Notes: generated by a model from the sequence alone, not told the origin. A stretch of DNA of 64,000 bases from Magicicada septendecula (GCA_034769895.1 CM068373.1:196768134-196832133); one strand, 5' to 3'; positions 48,113-59,782 are shown, counted from the first letter of the stretch. Program-made: numbers and translations.

Positions 48113-50048
48113 TTTGAAACCCCCCTTTTATTTTATACGTTTTTTTGTAGTATTTTTTTTTGAATTTTATTTTATTTTATTTTTATTGAGTTTTTTTTTG
48201 TAAAGGGGAGAGACATAATATTTAGAACTAGGTGGTGAACCTAGAGGAAGCATAAGTGTGCAAAGGCCCAAGTTACAATTACAGACATGTCCTCCCAGGT
48301 GAATGACAGGACTTGCAAATGAAAAAGTCTATTAACAAACAAGCGTGAACTTTATTAAGCATGCAAACTTTACATGACATTACAAGTTGTAAACTCAACA
48401 ATGAGTAAAATTGAACTGCAGGATTCTATATATATGTCAATATTCTTTACAGCATAAGGTTGTGAGTGAAGTTAAGTTTAAATATAAATTGTATGGATCC
48501 TGCCACGCTATGTCCAAGTTAATTCTTGCAAGAATATTATTCACAAGTAAAATTGAAAATTACTAATCTTTTGAATGCTATAAAAATGAAATTAAAGAGG
48601 CTAGCCTTTTAGTAACTTTGTAAGCACATTTTTGATATCATAATGTCTAACACATTCCCCTCCAAAAAATCAGACAGCCCCCTTAAGTCCGGAATTCTGC
48701 CATGACCGCATGACCTGAACAAGCAGAAAATAACTAACTCTCTAATAGATTTAATTCGATAAAAGGTAGAACTTAGAACAGAGCCTGTGGATACGTGTGT
48801 GTGTGTGTGTGTGTGCAATTTTCTTACATATTATAAGAAGATATAATAGATTGCATTAGACTTAATTATGTAAGGTCCACACATGTAGTCACAGAACTAA
48901 ACATGAGAGTTTTTGCAAGATTTTAGCAATTAAAAGAGGCCTCATGAGTCTGCTTCTGGGAGCCTCCGTGGATTCACAGTGTAGTGGTAGTTGAGATAGT
49001 ATTAAATAAATAGAATGGTCCCACCTGGATCGTCCGGTGTACTTTAGTAAACCTTGTTGGTTAATCGGTAGAGTCTCGGTCCCACCAAGAAGTCATGGGG
49101 CAGAGTAGCTTCATGAGTGTGTCTGTGTGCGTGAATCTCGACTGACGGCATGTCATGGCTTAAGGGTCGTCTCTGCCAGAACTGTGGACAGCTGGTCGTC
49201 TACACCCGACACCCATCTCGCCCTTGTTCGAGCACCTGTGACAGGCAATGAGGTGTATAGGGTGTCATAAGGAACCTGATCTCACCACAGCTCGCACACA
49301 TACGCCATCATTATTAAATTGCTAACACACACTCTAATGCTTCAACAGCCACTATAAACACATCACCACTTATTCGTATTAATCTGGATTGAACCACCAG
49401 CTGTGCCTTATTTCATTTAACCACTAATTATGTTTAAGTATTTCATTCACGACGTTATTCTTCTATGTATACCATGATTATTAACGACACAAAAAACAGC
49501 TGAGTGCAAGATGTCTATTATCATTTACATTACTGTAATCAATGTAGCCCGCAACATTCACTTCCATACTGAGTTAATTTCTATTTGCATTAATGCCCAA
49601 ATTGAAAACTGACACACACGCACACACAAGTTATCGTCTGCCATTTAAGCTGAAACACTCACAAAATATATTTTGGGGTTAAAATATTTTAAAAGCACGT
49701 TAAATAATACATACCTGGAGCAGAACTTTATTTAGCCTCTCATAGAGAAAAGCAACAGAGTCTGAACCGATGAGTGCCGTCAGCCGAGAGCAGATTACTT
49801 GGTTGAGGGTTCAAATAGAAATGAGGACGATTAGCTGGAAAGGTCTAACCACGAAAACTTGGCCGATGCAGGCACACTCAAATCACAGCTGAGCCCGCCA
49901 ACTGAATATCATTGCTACACAACAGGCGGTCTGCATACGCAACGACGACGAGTTACAGTGGCACGGCGTGACGTCAAAACCCGCTCGTTTTAAAACACCT
50001 CGCCCGTCTCGGCAATCGCCTTACATGAGCCGAACAAAGTACGGCACA
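48113..50048 (-). repeat. 5' LTR, 1936 bp
   Basis: Starts TGTGCCGTAC (50048, minus) and ends next to the primer-binding site at 48113. It lacks about 300 bp present in the 3' LTR, with the junction at the short shared word AAAAAATCAGA (near 48664). It has a 15-bp insertion near 49389-49403 and one base fewer at the very end. Confidence 0.9.
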
Positions 50049-50975
50049 GTGTAACACGCCTATCTAGTGACAGATTGTTCAAAAACTAAAGCCTCATTCA
50101 CTTATCGGAACGCTCAATATAATACCAATCTATTATGATAAATCTCAATAAATACATACATAATGTATGTATACATATACATCGAAACGTCTGATACAAG
50201 AGTAGTGGGATAACCAAAACTGTTATAAAACTGATTTTAAAAATAGTAAGAAAATTAACAAAATATATTTCTCAAAATTTCTTGCGTAACAATCTACGAA
50301 GTATATCTAAAAAACTGTGATGGTTTACAAGTTAAATGGACATAGTAACAAATTATCTTCATCTATATAATAAGCAATATCAGTTAGCTCTTATTCCGAA
50401 CTGTCTGAATTGTGTTAGTATCAAGCTTAAGTTTGAAGTGGAATGTACTATATAGAGTTGACCTGCAAGAGAATGTTAGTGAACAGAGCACGCTGGACTC
50501 TGAAGCAATGTCTGTCTGATTCGGTACGCACCGTAGATCGATTGTAACACTACCAGTAAGATAAAACTGATCTACTCACTTTAGCAGAACGCTCCTTAAT
50601 GGAAATACACCCATACCGATTGTCATGAAAATATAATCGAAATCTAACCTGCACTTGAATACAGATCTGTACTCAAAAAATATACGCGAAACTAAGACAC
50701 GATGTGCGCTGACCAGTTTGACACGGTGACCTGTCAAAAATTGTCTCGAGGAACTGCAAAGGTGGCAATCATGCGTATTGTTGCCACTGTAGGATCTGAC
50801 AGTTCAGATGGCAAGGGATTCAGATTCTTCATATCTCTCGGGACCACTCTGTATTACTTTAGAAATCTTGATTAGAAATGTTAATTAATGGTCTGACGTT
50901 TACATGTTAATTATTTTCTTATTAACCTATTTATTTTAAAACGTGTTAATAATTATATATATATAATATTTAAAA
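50049..50975. other. Spacer, nothing recognised
   Basis: AT-rich, without coding relics that I recognise. Confidence 0.4.
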
Positions 50976-50979
50976 TTTA

Positions 50980-51620
50980 TATTTATTTTACCTCAAGATG
51001 TTATTTTTCCTTTATTTGGAACATGTTTCGAGAACTCCTGTGTTTTCATCCTCAGCCTTCGTGATCTTGCGTCTGGTGAAGTATTTGTGTGTTGGTTGGA
51101 TGTTATTTTGGTTTCTTGTTGGTCTCTGGTATTTTAAAGTGGTATTATTGTGTGTGATTGTGGTGTATGTATTAGTATTTTGTGTATTTTCGATGTTGAG
51201 TGCTTTGAATATTGTGTCATGTTTTGTATTGATTTGTGTTTGTTCAGGCATTAGTTTGTTTTGTGTTTTATGTTTGTATATTTGTAAATTTTCCCAAATG
51301 TTCATTATGGTCCTTTGTGTGGTATATGTTTTATTAGTGTCACATTGGATATGTCTGGGAATTCATGTCCAGTGTTTATTGCATGTGTGGCCAAATTAGA
51401 TTTATATATTTCTGGTTTTTTGTATGCATTTAGATGTTCAAAATAACGTTTTTCAGCTGTTTTTTGTTTGTCCTATGTAACATTTATTGCAATCTTGGCA
51501 TTCAATTTTGTATATACCATTAGTTGTTGTATTATCTTGTTGTGTGAGTTATTTAGTTTTTGTAAATTATTTTTATTAGTTTTGTATGCTATTTTTATAT
51601 CTGTTTTTAAATAGTTTTGT
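50980..51620 (-). pseudogene. Penelope-like element GIY-YIG endonuclease fragment
   Basis: The minus strand near 51530-51465 reads NGIYKIECQDCNKCYIGQTK, the GIY-YIG nuclease signature with the C-x2-C insert seen in Penelope-like elements. After a frameshift it continues FEHLNAYKKPEIYKSNLATH and HEFPDISN (51440-51345), and after a second one MNIWENLQIYKHKTQN (51305 onward), ending at a stop at 51012. The reverse transcriptase that precedes this domain in intact elements is absent. The last codons overlap a hammerhead-like motif (51055-51020), as expected where the coding region meets the 3' pseudo-LTR. Confidence 0.85.
51020..51057 (-). ncRNA. Degenerate hammerhead-like motif at PLE 3' end
   Basis: Minus strand: CTGAGGA (51055-51049, fitting CUGANGA), helix II GAAAAC/GTTCTC with one mismatch, GAAAC (51029-51025) and helix III ACATGT. 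Helix I has only two G-C pairs (GG/CC). It is probably inactive, but it ties this motif class to a recognisable PLE coding sequence. Confidence 0.45.
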
Positions 51621-51711
51621 TAGCTTTGTCATTTTATTATTTATGTACGTGAATGTGGCCCATTTTTTGTTATTGTTGTTATTATTTATACATACACTTA
51701 ATAGTGAACTT

Positions 51712-54650
51712 ATATAAGTATTTGAGGAGCACGGTGACATGGAATAAAACCTGTACGGAGGAAATCATTAGTATGGTGTCTTGGGGATAAGAGAGCTTTT
51801 GGAAAGGTAAAAAACATTCCTGACAGCAAGCATTCCGATTGAGAAAGAGATTTGCTAAATGTTTTATTTGGTAGTGAAAGGTGAACCATCAAAAAGATAA
51901 AAGAAAAGTGCAACCCCTTTTTCAATCTTTTAGACTTTATAAAAAAAACCCTTTTCATCATTTTTTTTTTTTTTTGAAAGAGGGGCCACCAGTTATTTAA
52001 AACTAGGCAAGAGCCTAGAGAAGCCAACATTGCGCTGGGTCCAGTATGACGGGACTTGCAATTAAACTCGAAGGCTAAACAACAATAACAAACTTTATTA
52101 GCAATACCAAATTCAGACATTCAATGTATCCTTAATTGAATTAAAAAATTTCATTTTAAAAAACCTTACTCAACTCCCTAACATTATCACATTCTGAAAA
52201 TATAAACAGGTAACATCATAGTTCATAGTTAAATAATTTCTCATCAATACACATAAATACCACATCAATCAATATACCTACATGAATACACATAAAACAC
52301 ACATACCTATATATATGTACATATATCGCACACACATGTTCACCTGGCAGACAGCCTATATATATATATATATTTTCACCATACCTCAGGATAATATGAG
52401 ACCAGAATCTGTCACCAAGACCCCCATCCCAAACTCCCGTAAACGGATAAAGTACCCAGCCTGCTTTAAAAACTTTTCATTTAAAACAAAATCCCTTTAC
52501 TCGTCGGATTATAACAGAGTTACAACAAAGGACATTATTAGAAGTATTCAAAATTTAGGAATGTTCCCCCAAATATTAATGTGCCATCGCAAGGTCAACA
52601 TGACTGCACGGTCTTATAAAATGCATAAAAAATTTCTAATTGAAAAGTAAGAATCGGTAGTGTGCTCATATTAACAATTCAACAATTAATGCACTGGCTA
52701 TGGCAGTAAAGAAATGATAAAAATTTACTTATTACTGAATTATCAAACTGCCCACATAAATAAAAAAAAGTATAAAAACAATTTTAATTAAGAAAAATTT
52801 ATAATATAAAACTTGATAAAACATTTTTGAGTCGTTCATACAGAATTGGGTAGACCTCCAGCAAGGCCATGCGTCAAACCAGATGTAACAGAATTTAACA
52901 AGTCAGAAACCTGTGGATGACCGCACCGACAGGTAATGATGACAGGTCAAAGCACCCCCCCAAACCTCTAAATAATCTGAAAAGCAAAACCCATATAAAT
53001 CTATGAATACCCTCAAGAAAATGCCCAACCAAGTAATGCAAGTATAATTAACAGCCCTACAAATCAGTAACCTTAAGTTACGCACACTTTTGCAATGAGA
53101 GAAAATTTTAACAGCAAAATCGGGTGACGCATGACCCCGTCCGGGTTTACACTTACTCTGGGGGGGCGTAAGCATTTGAAAAATAAATCTGACAAATGTT
53201 ATAATCAATAAATGTCCCGCTGGACTCGTGCACAAACCAAATAATTTAACTGGAGCTGTTCCAGGAATTAAATCACAAGTTCTACATTGTAGCGGCCCAA
53301 AAATATTTCTGAAAGGTATAAATGTCACCTGGCTATAGTCCGTCACAAAACCTGAGGTAATTGCAGCGTGTAGTTCATGTCCTCCTCCCGGCGGCTCAGA
53401 CGGAGAATCGCTAGTTTAATGCCATTGGTGGCAGGTGATCGGCCACCAGCTGGAGTGAATAAGGAGATCGGCTTAAATCAGGAACCCTGGACAATTATAT
53501 ATATGGGCAATTACTCAAATGTTACGTAATTCACAATACCCCTAGACTCCAGCATAACTCACACACCACCCAATGCTAAGATTTAAATTAACAAACTTTA
53601 AAATTTAAGTATGCACAGAAATTACCTTTAGTAAAAAATTTAGAATTAAATAACTATTTATACCTAGACTGTTCGTCCGCTAATTAATCACTTAATGCAA
53701 TTTCGAAATAAGTTGCAAACTCAAACAGGTTCATAAGCACGTTGTTTCAACCAGAAAACAAAATAAATTTTCTTACGCCCCACTTGATATAATTAGAAAA
53801 AAATATACAGACATAAATACTCTATAAATACCTTGCAACTACTTTATCTTAGCCAGTGTTAACATCCAAGGCATGAATAATTAGAAATTAACCTGTGCTT
53901 CCCACGTGGTAACTTCACGTATTTATATCGCCGTGCATCAGCGTTGATTTAAGTTAAAATACAATTCTTTTTGTCAAATACTAAGTAGAATACCTTAAAT
54001 ACACTTACCGGAGAGTCGCTGAGCGATTATTTATGCATAGCAGATAGACAATTTAAAGATCCAAATCTCACTGCTGCCGGGAGGAGTACGACTGTCCAAT
54101 TCAAGCGCTGTAAGTGAACTGCCTAAGCGTGCACGGAAAAATTAACTACGCCGCCTCGATCCCAGAGCGCGCGCGGATCAACATAGCGAAAGTAATGATA
54201 ACGTAGCGGCACCGCTAAGATAATTAATTAACGTGTACAGCAATGACCGTAACATCATTAACTAGAAAGTAGCCGAGTTATTCCAAAACTCGGCACAAAA
54301 GTACCTAGAGAACTTCAAAATGTGGTTGTGGCGAAGAACGATTAAGGTGAAATGGACTGATATAGTGAGAACGATGAAGTGCTGACGAGAGTAGGAGAGG
54401 AAAAAATAAGAAAGAGTAATAAGAAAGAGAAAAACATCTTGGCTGGGGCATATATTCTGTAGAAACTGTCTACAGCTGAGGATCGTAGAGAAAAAGGTGG
54501 AACGAAAGAGAAGACGGGAAAGAAGAAGTGTTGGAGTGTTTTATGACATCAAAAACGGAAGGAGATACAGTCAGATAAAGACAAAAATTGTAAGGACAAA
54601 GAAAAATAGAGAGCACTTAGTTAAAACTTGTCGTATACAGTTTTACTAAA
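51712..54650 (+). pseudogene. LINE fragment split by a solo LTR
   Basis: The left part (51712-51908) reads YKYLRSTVTWNKTCTEEI, then KRAFGKVKNIPDSKH, and TIKKIKEK up to the LTR. The right part (54302-54650) begins YLENFKMWLWRRTIKVKWTD, then in shifting frames RVGEEK, SWLGHIFCRN and KKVERKRRRERRSVG. These are successive blocks of one LINE ORF2 tail (FKYLGS-VT, KRAF, W-T-KK, LEAFEMW-WRR, RVGEE, WLGHI-RR). Removing the LTR and one copy of the 4-bp duplication joins the halves in frame. Internal stops show that it was already decaying or has decayed since. Confidence 0.85.
51909..54297 (-). mobile_element. Solo LTR, 2389 bp, long-LTR gypsy type
   Basis: On the minus strand it starts TGTGCCGAGT (54297) and ends GGGGTTGCA (51909). 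It is flanked by the 4-bp duplication AAAG (51905-51908 and 54298-54301). Its 3' end region (FOR example GGGACTTGCAA and AACTTTATTA near 52050-52100) is clearly related to the LTR of the 41.6-50.0 kb element, so it belongs to a sister family. No internal region remains; LTR-LTR recombination is the usual cause. A donor-like CCGGTAAGTGTATTTAA lies near 54008. Confidence 0.88.
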
Positions 54651-54662
54651 GAAGAAGTATAT

Positions 54663-55221
54663 TGTTACGTAATGCAGAAATAGTGTTACGCCATTACGGA
54701 ACGTTCTGGTACATTGGAGAACGATCCCGCATCTGAAATGTCTACGTAACACTCGACGTGTGAGGCAGTATTACGTAATGCGGCACGTCTCGTGCGTTCG
54801 ATGGGGTCGTTCTGGAAGCACCTCAATTAGCCCAACGGTGCGTGTTTCTGCGAAGGTCGCGCTGAAGTGTCCTCTAGAATTTTCGATGCTTGTTAAGGAC
54901 TATAAATAGCCCATACCTGCTGCATATTTTTTCAGTTATTGTCGAGCGATTACAAGAAGTATTACTCTGTGCGTTCAAGTGGTTAATAGTGAAGTGCTGT
55001 GTTTTATAATCGGGCGGTGTATTGTAATACAATTGTTTTTTTTTATGTTAGTTGACATTTTGTTGCGTGTGAACAATTTTTATTTGATTTGTTGTAAGAG
55101 ACTCTGTTGTTATTTACGAACTGTTTAATTGTGAAAATTAGAACTGCTGAATAGTGTCTTTATTGGTGTCTTGCATTTTGCTTCCACTGTACCTACGACG
55201 ATCAAGTAGACCGTCGTAACA
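54663..55221 (+). mobile_element. Solo LTR, 559 bp
   Basis: It begins TGTTACG and ends CGTAACA, a short inverted repeat with TG...CA ends, and is flanked by a perfect 5-bp duplication TATAT (54658-54662 and 55222-55226). A TATA box and initiator sit about 240-270 bp inside. A 5-bp duplication with this LTR size suits either Ty3/gypsy or BEL/Pao elements. The internal region is gone. Confidence 0.88.
54901..54936 (+). promoter_or_regulatory. LTR core promoter: TATA and initiator
   Basis: TATAAATA at 54901-54908 and TCAGTT at 54932-54937 place a start A at 54934, 33 bases after the first T of the TATA box. That is close to the normal insect spacing. It would define the U3/R boundary of the solo LTR. 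Confidence 0.7.
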
Positions 55222-55289
55222 TATATACTAAAATTATGAAACTCCTCTTCCTATATTGTCTCCATCATTTAAATCATTTAATACTTTCC

Positions 55290-55480
55290 TAGGTTTTGTT
55301 ACGTTTCCTGACTGACGTTCCAATATCAAAAACTTTGTTTCAAATGTGTTTTAAAATTTACTCTTTAGTGCGTTCTCAGCCGCTACCGAGGAAGAATCCA
55401 TACTACCTATCCAGTAATTTTATGACTGGTGTTTCGACAACAAACTGGGCCACTGTCAGGTAAGACGTTTTCAGTGTACG
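55290..55480 (-). repeat. Dispersed repeat, copy A, PLE-like end
   Basis: 55290-55415 is similar to 57398-57522 (shared words GTTTTGTTACGTT, GACGTTCCAAT against AATGTTCCAAT, GTTTTAAAATTTAC, GCCGCTACTGA-type). On the minus strand a short frame reads TFETKFLILERQSGNVTKP. At 55430-55470 the minus strand has CTGACAG ... GTCGAAACACCAG, a worn version of the hammerhead-like layout, so this may be a PLE end. Confidence 0.5.
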
Positions 55481-56640
55481 GAGTTTACCCAAATGGAAAA
55501 CACCACAACTGATCACGGATGGAAAAGGGATACATAGTCTGATAATACATTTTTTAATTAATTATTAAAAACTTCAAAACTACGTGATAGGTGAAAAAAA
55601 ACTTCTTCCTGCCGGCGTGCCTCTGTGTACCAGCTTACGTCGTTTCCACTGCGATGATCTACGGTCGCACTCAGAAACTATATTTGCAAAAGCATTTACA
55701 ATAAAAAAATATATAAGTAAATTGTTGAAGACCAGAAAAATTGATACTGACAAATTCTGTTCACGCTTCCCTGAAACAAACACACTAAAAACACAGTCTT
55801 ATTTAAATAGTTCTGCTAATTATCCAATTATCCAATTTGTAGTATACATAAAGAAGTAACAGTTGCTTAACAGCACTGGTTAAAGGTACAGACGCTAAAA
55901 GTACAATGGTATTGTTTTATGGCGGCCGGTAACTTTGGTGACAGCAACATACGCAATACCGTCGTCTTCGTCAGGACACACTGAGTCTCTCTACTATGGC
56001 AGCTTTCGCGCAGCACTGAAGCCACACCGTAAAATAACGTAACTGTATTATGTATACTCTTATCCTCGACGTCAGTAATTTCCGTTTTTACACTGGCTTT
56101 CGGTACTTTTTCAGATAGTCTTGTCGTGCTGTGATATGTCGGCAGTTTGAGCGATAATTTGAGGTTATGTTTAATTTTTTAAAGTTGTTCCTTATATAAT
56201 CTTTAAGCTTGCCGACAGCTCTTCTCCATTCAGGCATGTATACAATAGTTTCTTTAATAATTTAAATAATAAATTAGGAGCACTTTTTTAATGATTTGAC
56301 ATAACATGTACAGGTTGTAGCACTTTTCTGCCTGTAAGAGTTCTTAATACTTTTGTGATCTCATTTCCTGTTACTCCCTCTAAGGGTCCATCTTGAGGGG
56401 TACTTATTGTTTGATTTACTCATTTGAGAGTACTATCTGTTTTCATCATCATCATCTTTACAAGACGGCATATGCAAGGTGCTGCCTGTTCCGCCTTCAA
56501 AATTCCTCCAGCCTGATATCAGTTATATTTTATTAAAATTTCAGCCAAGGTTTTTTACTGTTCTTGGCTGACAAAATGTATAGTGCCTTTTACTAACGCC
56601 TTTATGTCTTTCTGTAACACTTTTCATTTCATGTTTCCTA
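55481..56640. other. Spacer, nothing recognised
   Basis: No gene recognised. The 91-codon frame at 55584-55859 has no motif I know. Confidence 0.4.
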
Positions 56641-56678
56641 AGTAACCTAACCTAACCAAACTAACCTTACCTAACCGA
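56641..56678 (+). repeat. Short TAACC-rich tract
   Basis: AACCTAACCTAACC followed by degenerate AACCTT and ACCTAACC words. The first part matches about 2.5 units of CCTAA, the complement of the usual insect telomere repeat TTAGG. It is too short to be a telomere array. Confidence 0.5.
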
Positions 56679-57397
56679 TGTCACAGAAACGTGTTCCGTT
56701 CCTTGTCTCCTACATTCGCTTTTCTGATCATTCCTTTTTTCTATCCTTTCATAGTGCCGAAGACACTCCTCCGGTTCTCGGAATTCCTTCTTGCTACTGC
56801 CATAATATATCGTAAGTACTTGGCTCACATCACATCTTTCGGGATGGTCATAAATTTCTTGCTTAACGTCGCTTAAGTAAATTTTTACCTAAATTTCGCT
56901 TTCTGAAAGTCGAATTAGTGGACAACAATTTTATTAAAACAAACCTTTTGTTTGATTTAGCACTAAGAGTTCTCTCTAGAAACAGCTTACGTAAGTTCTG
57001 AATGCGCGTTTCATCTTCAGTCTTATTCATTGATGAGACTTTTCCTTCATTGATAACAACTTTATCGTTATAAGTCATTACTAATTGTTCATCCTTTCTT
57101 TTTTTTATTGTTTCTTCAGCCAAATCCAAAATTATACTGTCTCCTCTCTAACACGATTTTCAAAATACATTCTTAGACTTCCCTAAACACTCGAGTAACT
57201 ATTCCTTTTTCCCAAAATTTTATAAACTTCATAGTTCTCTAATTCATGTTTCTCAAATTTCCTCACTGATCTACCTCTCTACCTTGTATGCTTCATGTTT
57301 CTGGTCCACCGAAACCTATGCACTATATTTTTCTTATTTTTTAGCACTATCACAACTATTAAACGCGAAACATTTTAAAAAGTATTTAATAGTTACC
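56679..57397. other. Spacer, unassigned small frames
   Basis: A Lys-rich 88-codon frame on the minus strand (57129-56863) shows no recognised domain. No gene is called. Confidence 0.35.
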
Positions 57398-57530
57398 TAC
57401 GTTTTGTTACGTTCCCTGACTAATGTTCCAATTTCAAAAATTTCGTTTCAAATATGTTTTAAAATTTACGTTTTAATGCGTTGTCGGCCGCTACTGATAA
57501 AGAATCCACACTCACTAGCCGAGTACGTAA
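57398..57530 (-). repeat. Dispersed repeat, copy B
   Basis: Diverged copy of 55290-55415 in the same orientation, about 2.1 kb away, sharing its word order from GTTTTGTTACG to AAGAATCCA. Confidence 0.65.
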
Positions 57531-58411
57531 GACTTTGATTGATTTCAAAATGCTTAAACAAATGTAGAACTCCATGTAAGTCGAACATTATTCAATTCTC
57601 TTTAGCGGCCGTTTGATTATAATCGGAGAAACCTACTGTCACACTGTCACACATGGGAACGCCACACTGTCTAATTAAATGTTACAGATCTTTCACATTA
57701 CTGAGATCTTTCACATTGAATGTTTAAACACTCGGAATTTTCTTGGCAACATCACACGTTACAGGTGATCTTGGCTGGTTACATAAATATTACCAGGGGC
57801 TCAGAGTGACCAGTAGGCTTCTGTGAATTGTGATAGCAATGATTACAGTGCGCCGTGAGTGGAGTGTTATCATGCGCAATTACAAGTAGCAGACTGTAGT
57901 AATTGATGTAACTTTGTGACTGTTATATTTGACTGTGTACAGTGCGTTCGGATAAACGTATAAGAAGAACTGTTGTAATGAATTTGGTTGCTTGATAGAA
58001 ATTAAAAAAATGTAGATTTCTCTAGTGTTCAATATTTTAATCCAAGTTTTAAGGTCCCTTGTAATCCCCGTAACAGCAAGCTATAGTACGCTTACCTATC
58101 TGACACCAGTAAATGATCTACTTTTACCCGACTATGGAAGCAGTGTCTTGCTTTCATTGTGTATGATACTTTGCAACTCTAAACTGGCAGAATAAATTTA
58201 AGTAAATAATGTGTCAAATTACTTGTCTTGACTCTAGAGTGTCAACGGATATATAAAATTTTAAGGGTATATGAATATATGAAACAACAAATATGAACAA
58301 CGAATATATGAAAAAAACTGAAGTGTGGACGCTGAAGACTACTGTACAAAATATACGTGAACTTAACGACTTAGTATTATTTTAATTAATAAAGAGCACA
58401 TAAAGAATATA

Positions 58412-58414
<3 letters not shown>
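57531..58414. other. Spacer, nothing recognised
   Basis: No gene recognised. Confidence 0.4.
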
Positions 58415-58446
<32 letters not shown>

Positions 58447-58447
58447 T
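58415..58447. repeat. (TG)n(TA)n microsatellite
   Basis: TGTGTGTGTG passing into about eleven TA units. Confidence 0.9.
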
Positions 58448-58939
58448 ATGTACTGCTGTAAAAATGAACAACAGTACATAAGAATAAAATAATAATTTCA
58501 GAAAAATCAAATGTATAAATTTAATAATATTTTGAACATATGGTAGAATTATAAACAAAAACTGATTAGTTATTCATGACAAACATAGAGGTAAACTCAA
58601 GTATTGGAACTGTATGATACAGAACAGCATGAAGAAAATATATGTTGACAATTATTACAATAAAATTAAAATAAACATTAAAATAAAACTAAAGGGTAAT
58701 AAGATTATAGATACAAATTAGAATGAAAAATGTAAAAATCAGATAAATGTATTTAATAATAATTAGTAAAATTATATATGTTTTTAAGAGTAATATGATG
58801 AAAATATGTGACAAATTTAGTGAGGTATCAATATGGCAAATGTAAATTGTTATAATTGAATTGTGTTGGAATGTAAGAAAATTTGTTTAGTCTAAATTTA
58901 TATTTAATAGAATACACTTCAATGAGAAAGATCCTGTAA

Positions 58940-59275
58940 AAAATTCTAATTTTATATTTAATCACATACAGATCAAAAGAGAGAACCTGTAATATTTAAA
59001 GAAGTATAATTTTGTATTCAATATAATAAACATCAATATTTAAAAGAAGTCTCAATATATATTTTATAGAACACAGATCAAAAAGAGGTAGCCTGTCAAG
59101 GAGTATAATTTTATATTTAACATGATAAACATCTATATTTAAAGGAGTCTAATTTTAATACTCAAAGAAGAAAGTCTAATTCTACATTTAATTTGATAAA
59201 TATCAAAGAGAAGGAGCAAGTAAAGAAGCCTAACATTATATTTAAGATGATAAACATCAGAGAGAATTGAACCCA
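58940..59275 (+). repeat. Degenerate 45-58 bp tandem repeats
   Basis: Seven loosely related units share TCTAATTTTATATTTAA, ATGATAAACATC and AAAGAGAAG-type words (starts near 58948, 59006, 59051, 59105, 59149, 59177, 59230). They lie in A-rich DNA that I read as the end of a 5' LTR. Confidence 0.55.
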
Positions 59276-59612
59276 TTGCAGTTTTGAAGAGCTAATATTC
59301 AAACTATTCGCCTTTACACGGTATATACTATTCCATTGTTATTTCTTCAAAATTTATGAACTAACGTTATTTGGTACTGATTAAAGAAAGTAATTAATCA
59401 TTCCCAATATTAAATAATATAAATCTAAATATTAGTTGTCTACCCTGAGATAGAGTTTTTCATGATCAGATGTTTAACATAACAACACATAAAAAATTAT
59501 TCAAATATTAAAATAATATAGACAACGCGTACTGATCGCCCAAATAAAGGGGCAATTACTATAGCAGACAGAAACAAATATAACTAAGAAAAAGAAATAA
59601 CAGTACATTAAA

Positions 59613-59630
59613 TGGCGCCCACACGTGAAA
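59613..59630 (+). other. Candidate primer-binding site, tRNA-Lys type
   Basis: TGGCGCCCACACGTG resembles the tRNA-Lys primer-binding site of many LTR elements (TGGCGCCCAACGTGG) with a 2-base insertion. It stands 170 bp before the gag ATG. An ACA-type LTR end would fall at about 59608 or a few bases before. Confidence 0.5.
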
Positions 59631-59782
59631 GCAAAAATTTTCTTTAAGCCAGCACCAAATAACATAGATTGAGTAATAGGCAATAGTGCCAAACTGAATT
59701 AATTATATCACAGTAAAGTAACTTTGTTAAATTTAATTAGATTAAAGATTTATTTGTAATTAAATTAATTTAAATTTGTAAC

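Larger units (their letters stand above)
41627..50048 (-). mobile_element. Pol-less Ty3/gypsy-type LTR retrotransposon
   Basis: Two long direct repeats bound an internal region of about 4.3 kb, in minus orientation. The element has TG...CA ends (TGTGCCG at the start, TTTCAACA at the 3' LTR end), a primer-binding site, a purine tract, a gag frame and an in-frame acidic extension. No protease, reverse transcriptase, RNase H or integrase motif can be found between the acidic frame and the 3' LTR, so it would depend on enzymes of a related element. The LTRs look nearly identical by eye except for two indels, suggesting a fairly recent insertion. No target duplication is seen. Confidence 0.85.

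Noticed and set aside
41627-50048. CRISPR-like or bacterial repeat interpretation of the two long repeats
   Set aside because: TG...CA ends, primer-binding site, purine tract and gag identify them as LTRs.
50998-51399. Plus-strand hydrophobic 133-codon frame resembling a membrane protein
   Set aside because: It is the antisense of the PLE GIY-YIG relic, whose A-rich coding strand makes the reverse strand T-rich and falsely hydrophobic.
56641-56678. Telomere or subtelomere signal
   Set aside because: Only two to three TAACC units with no extended array; such words occur by chance in AT-rich DNA.
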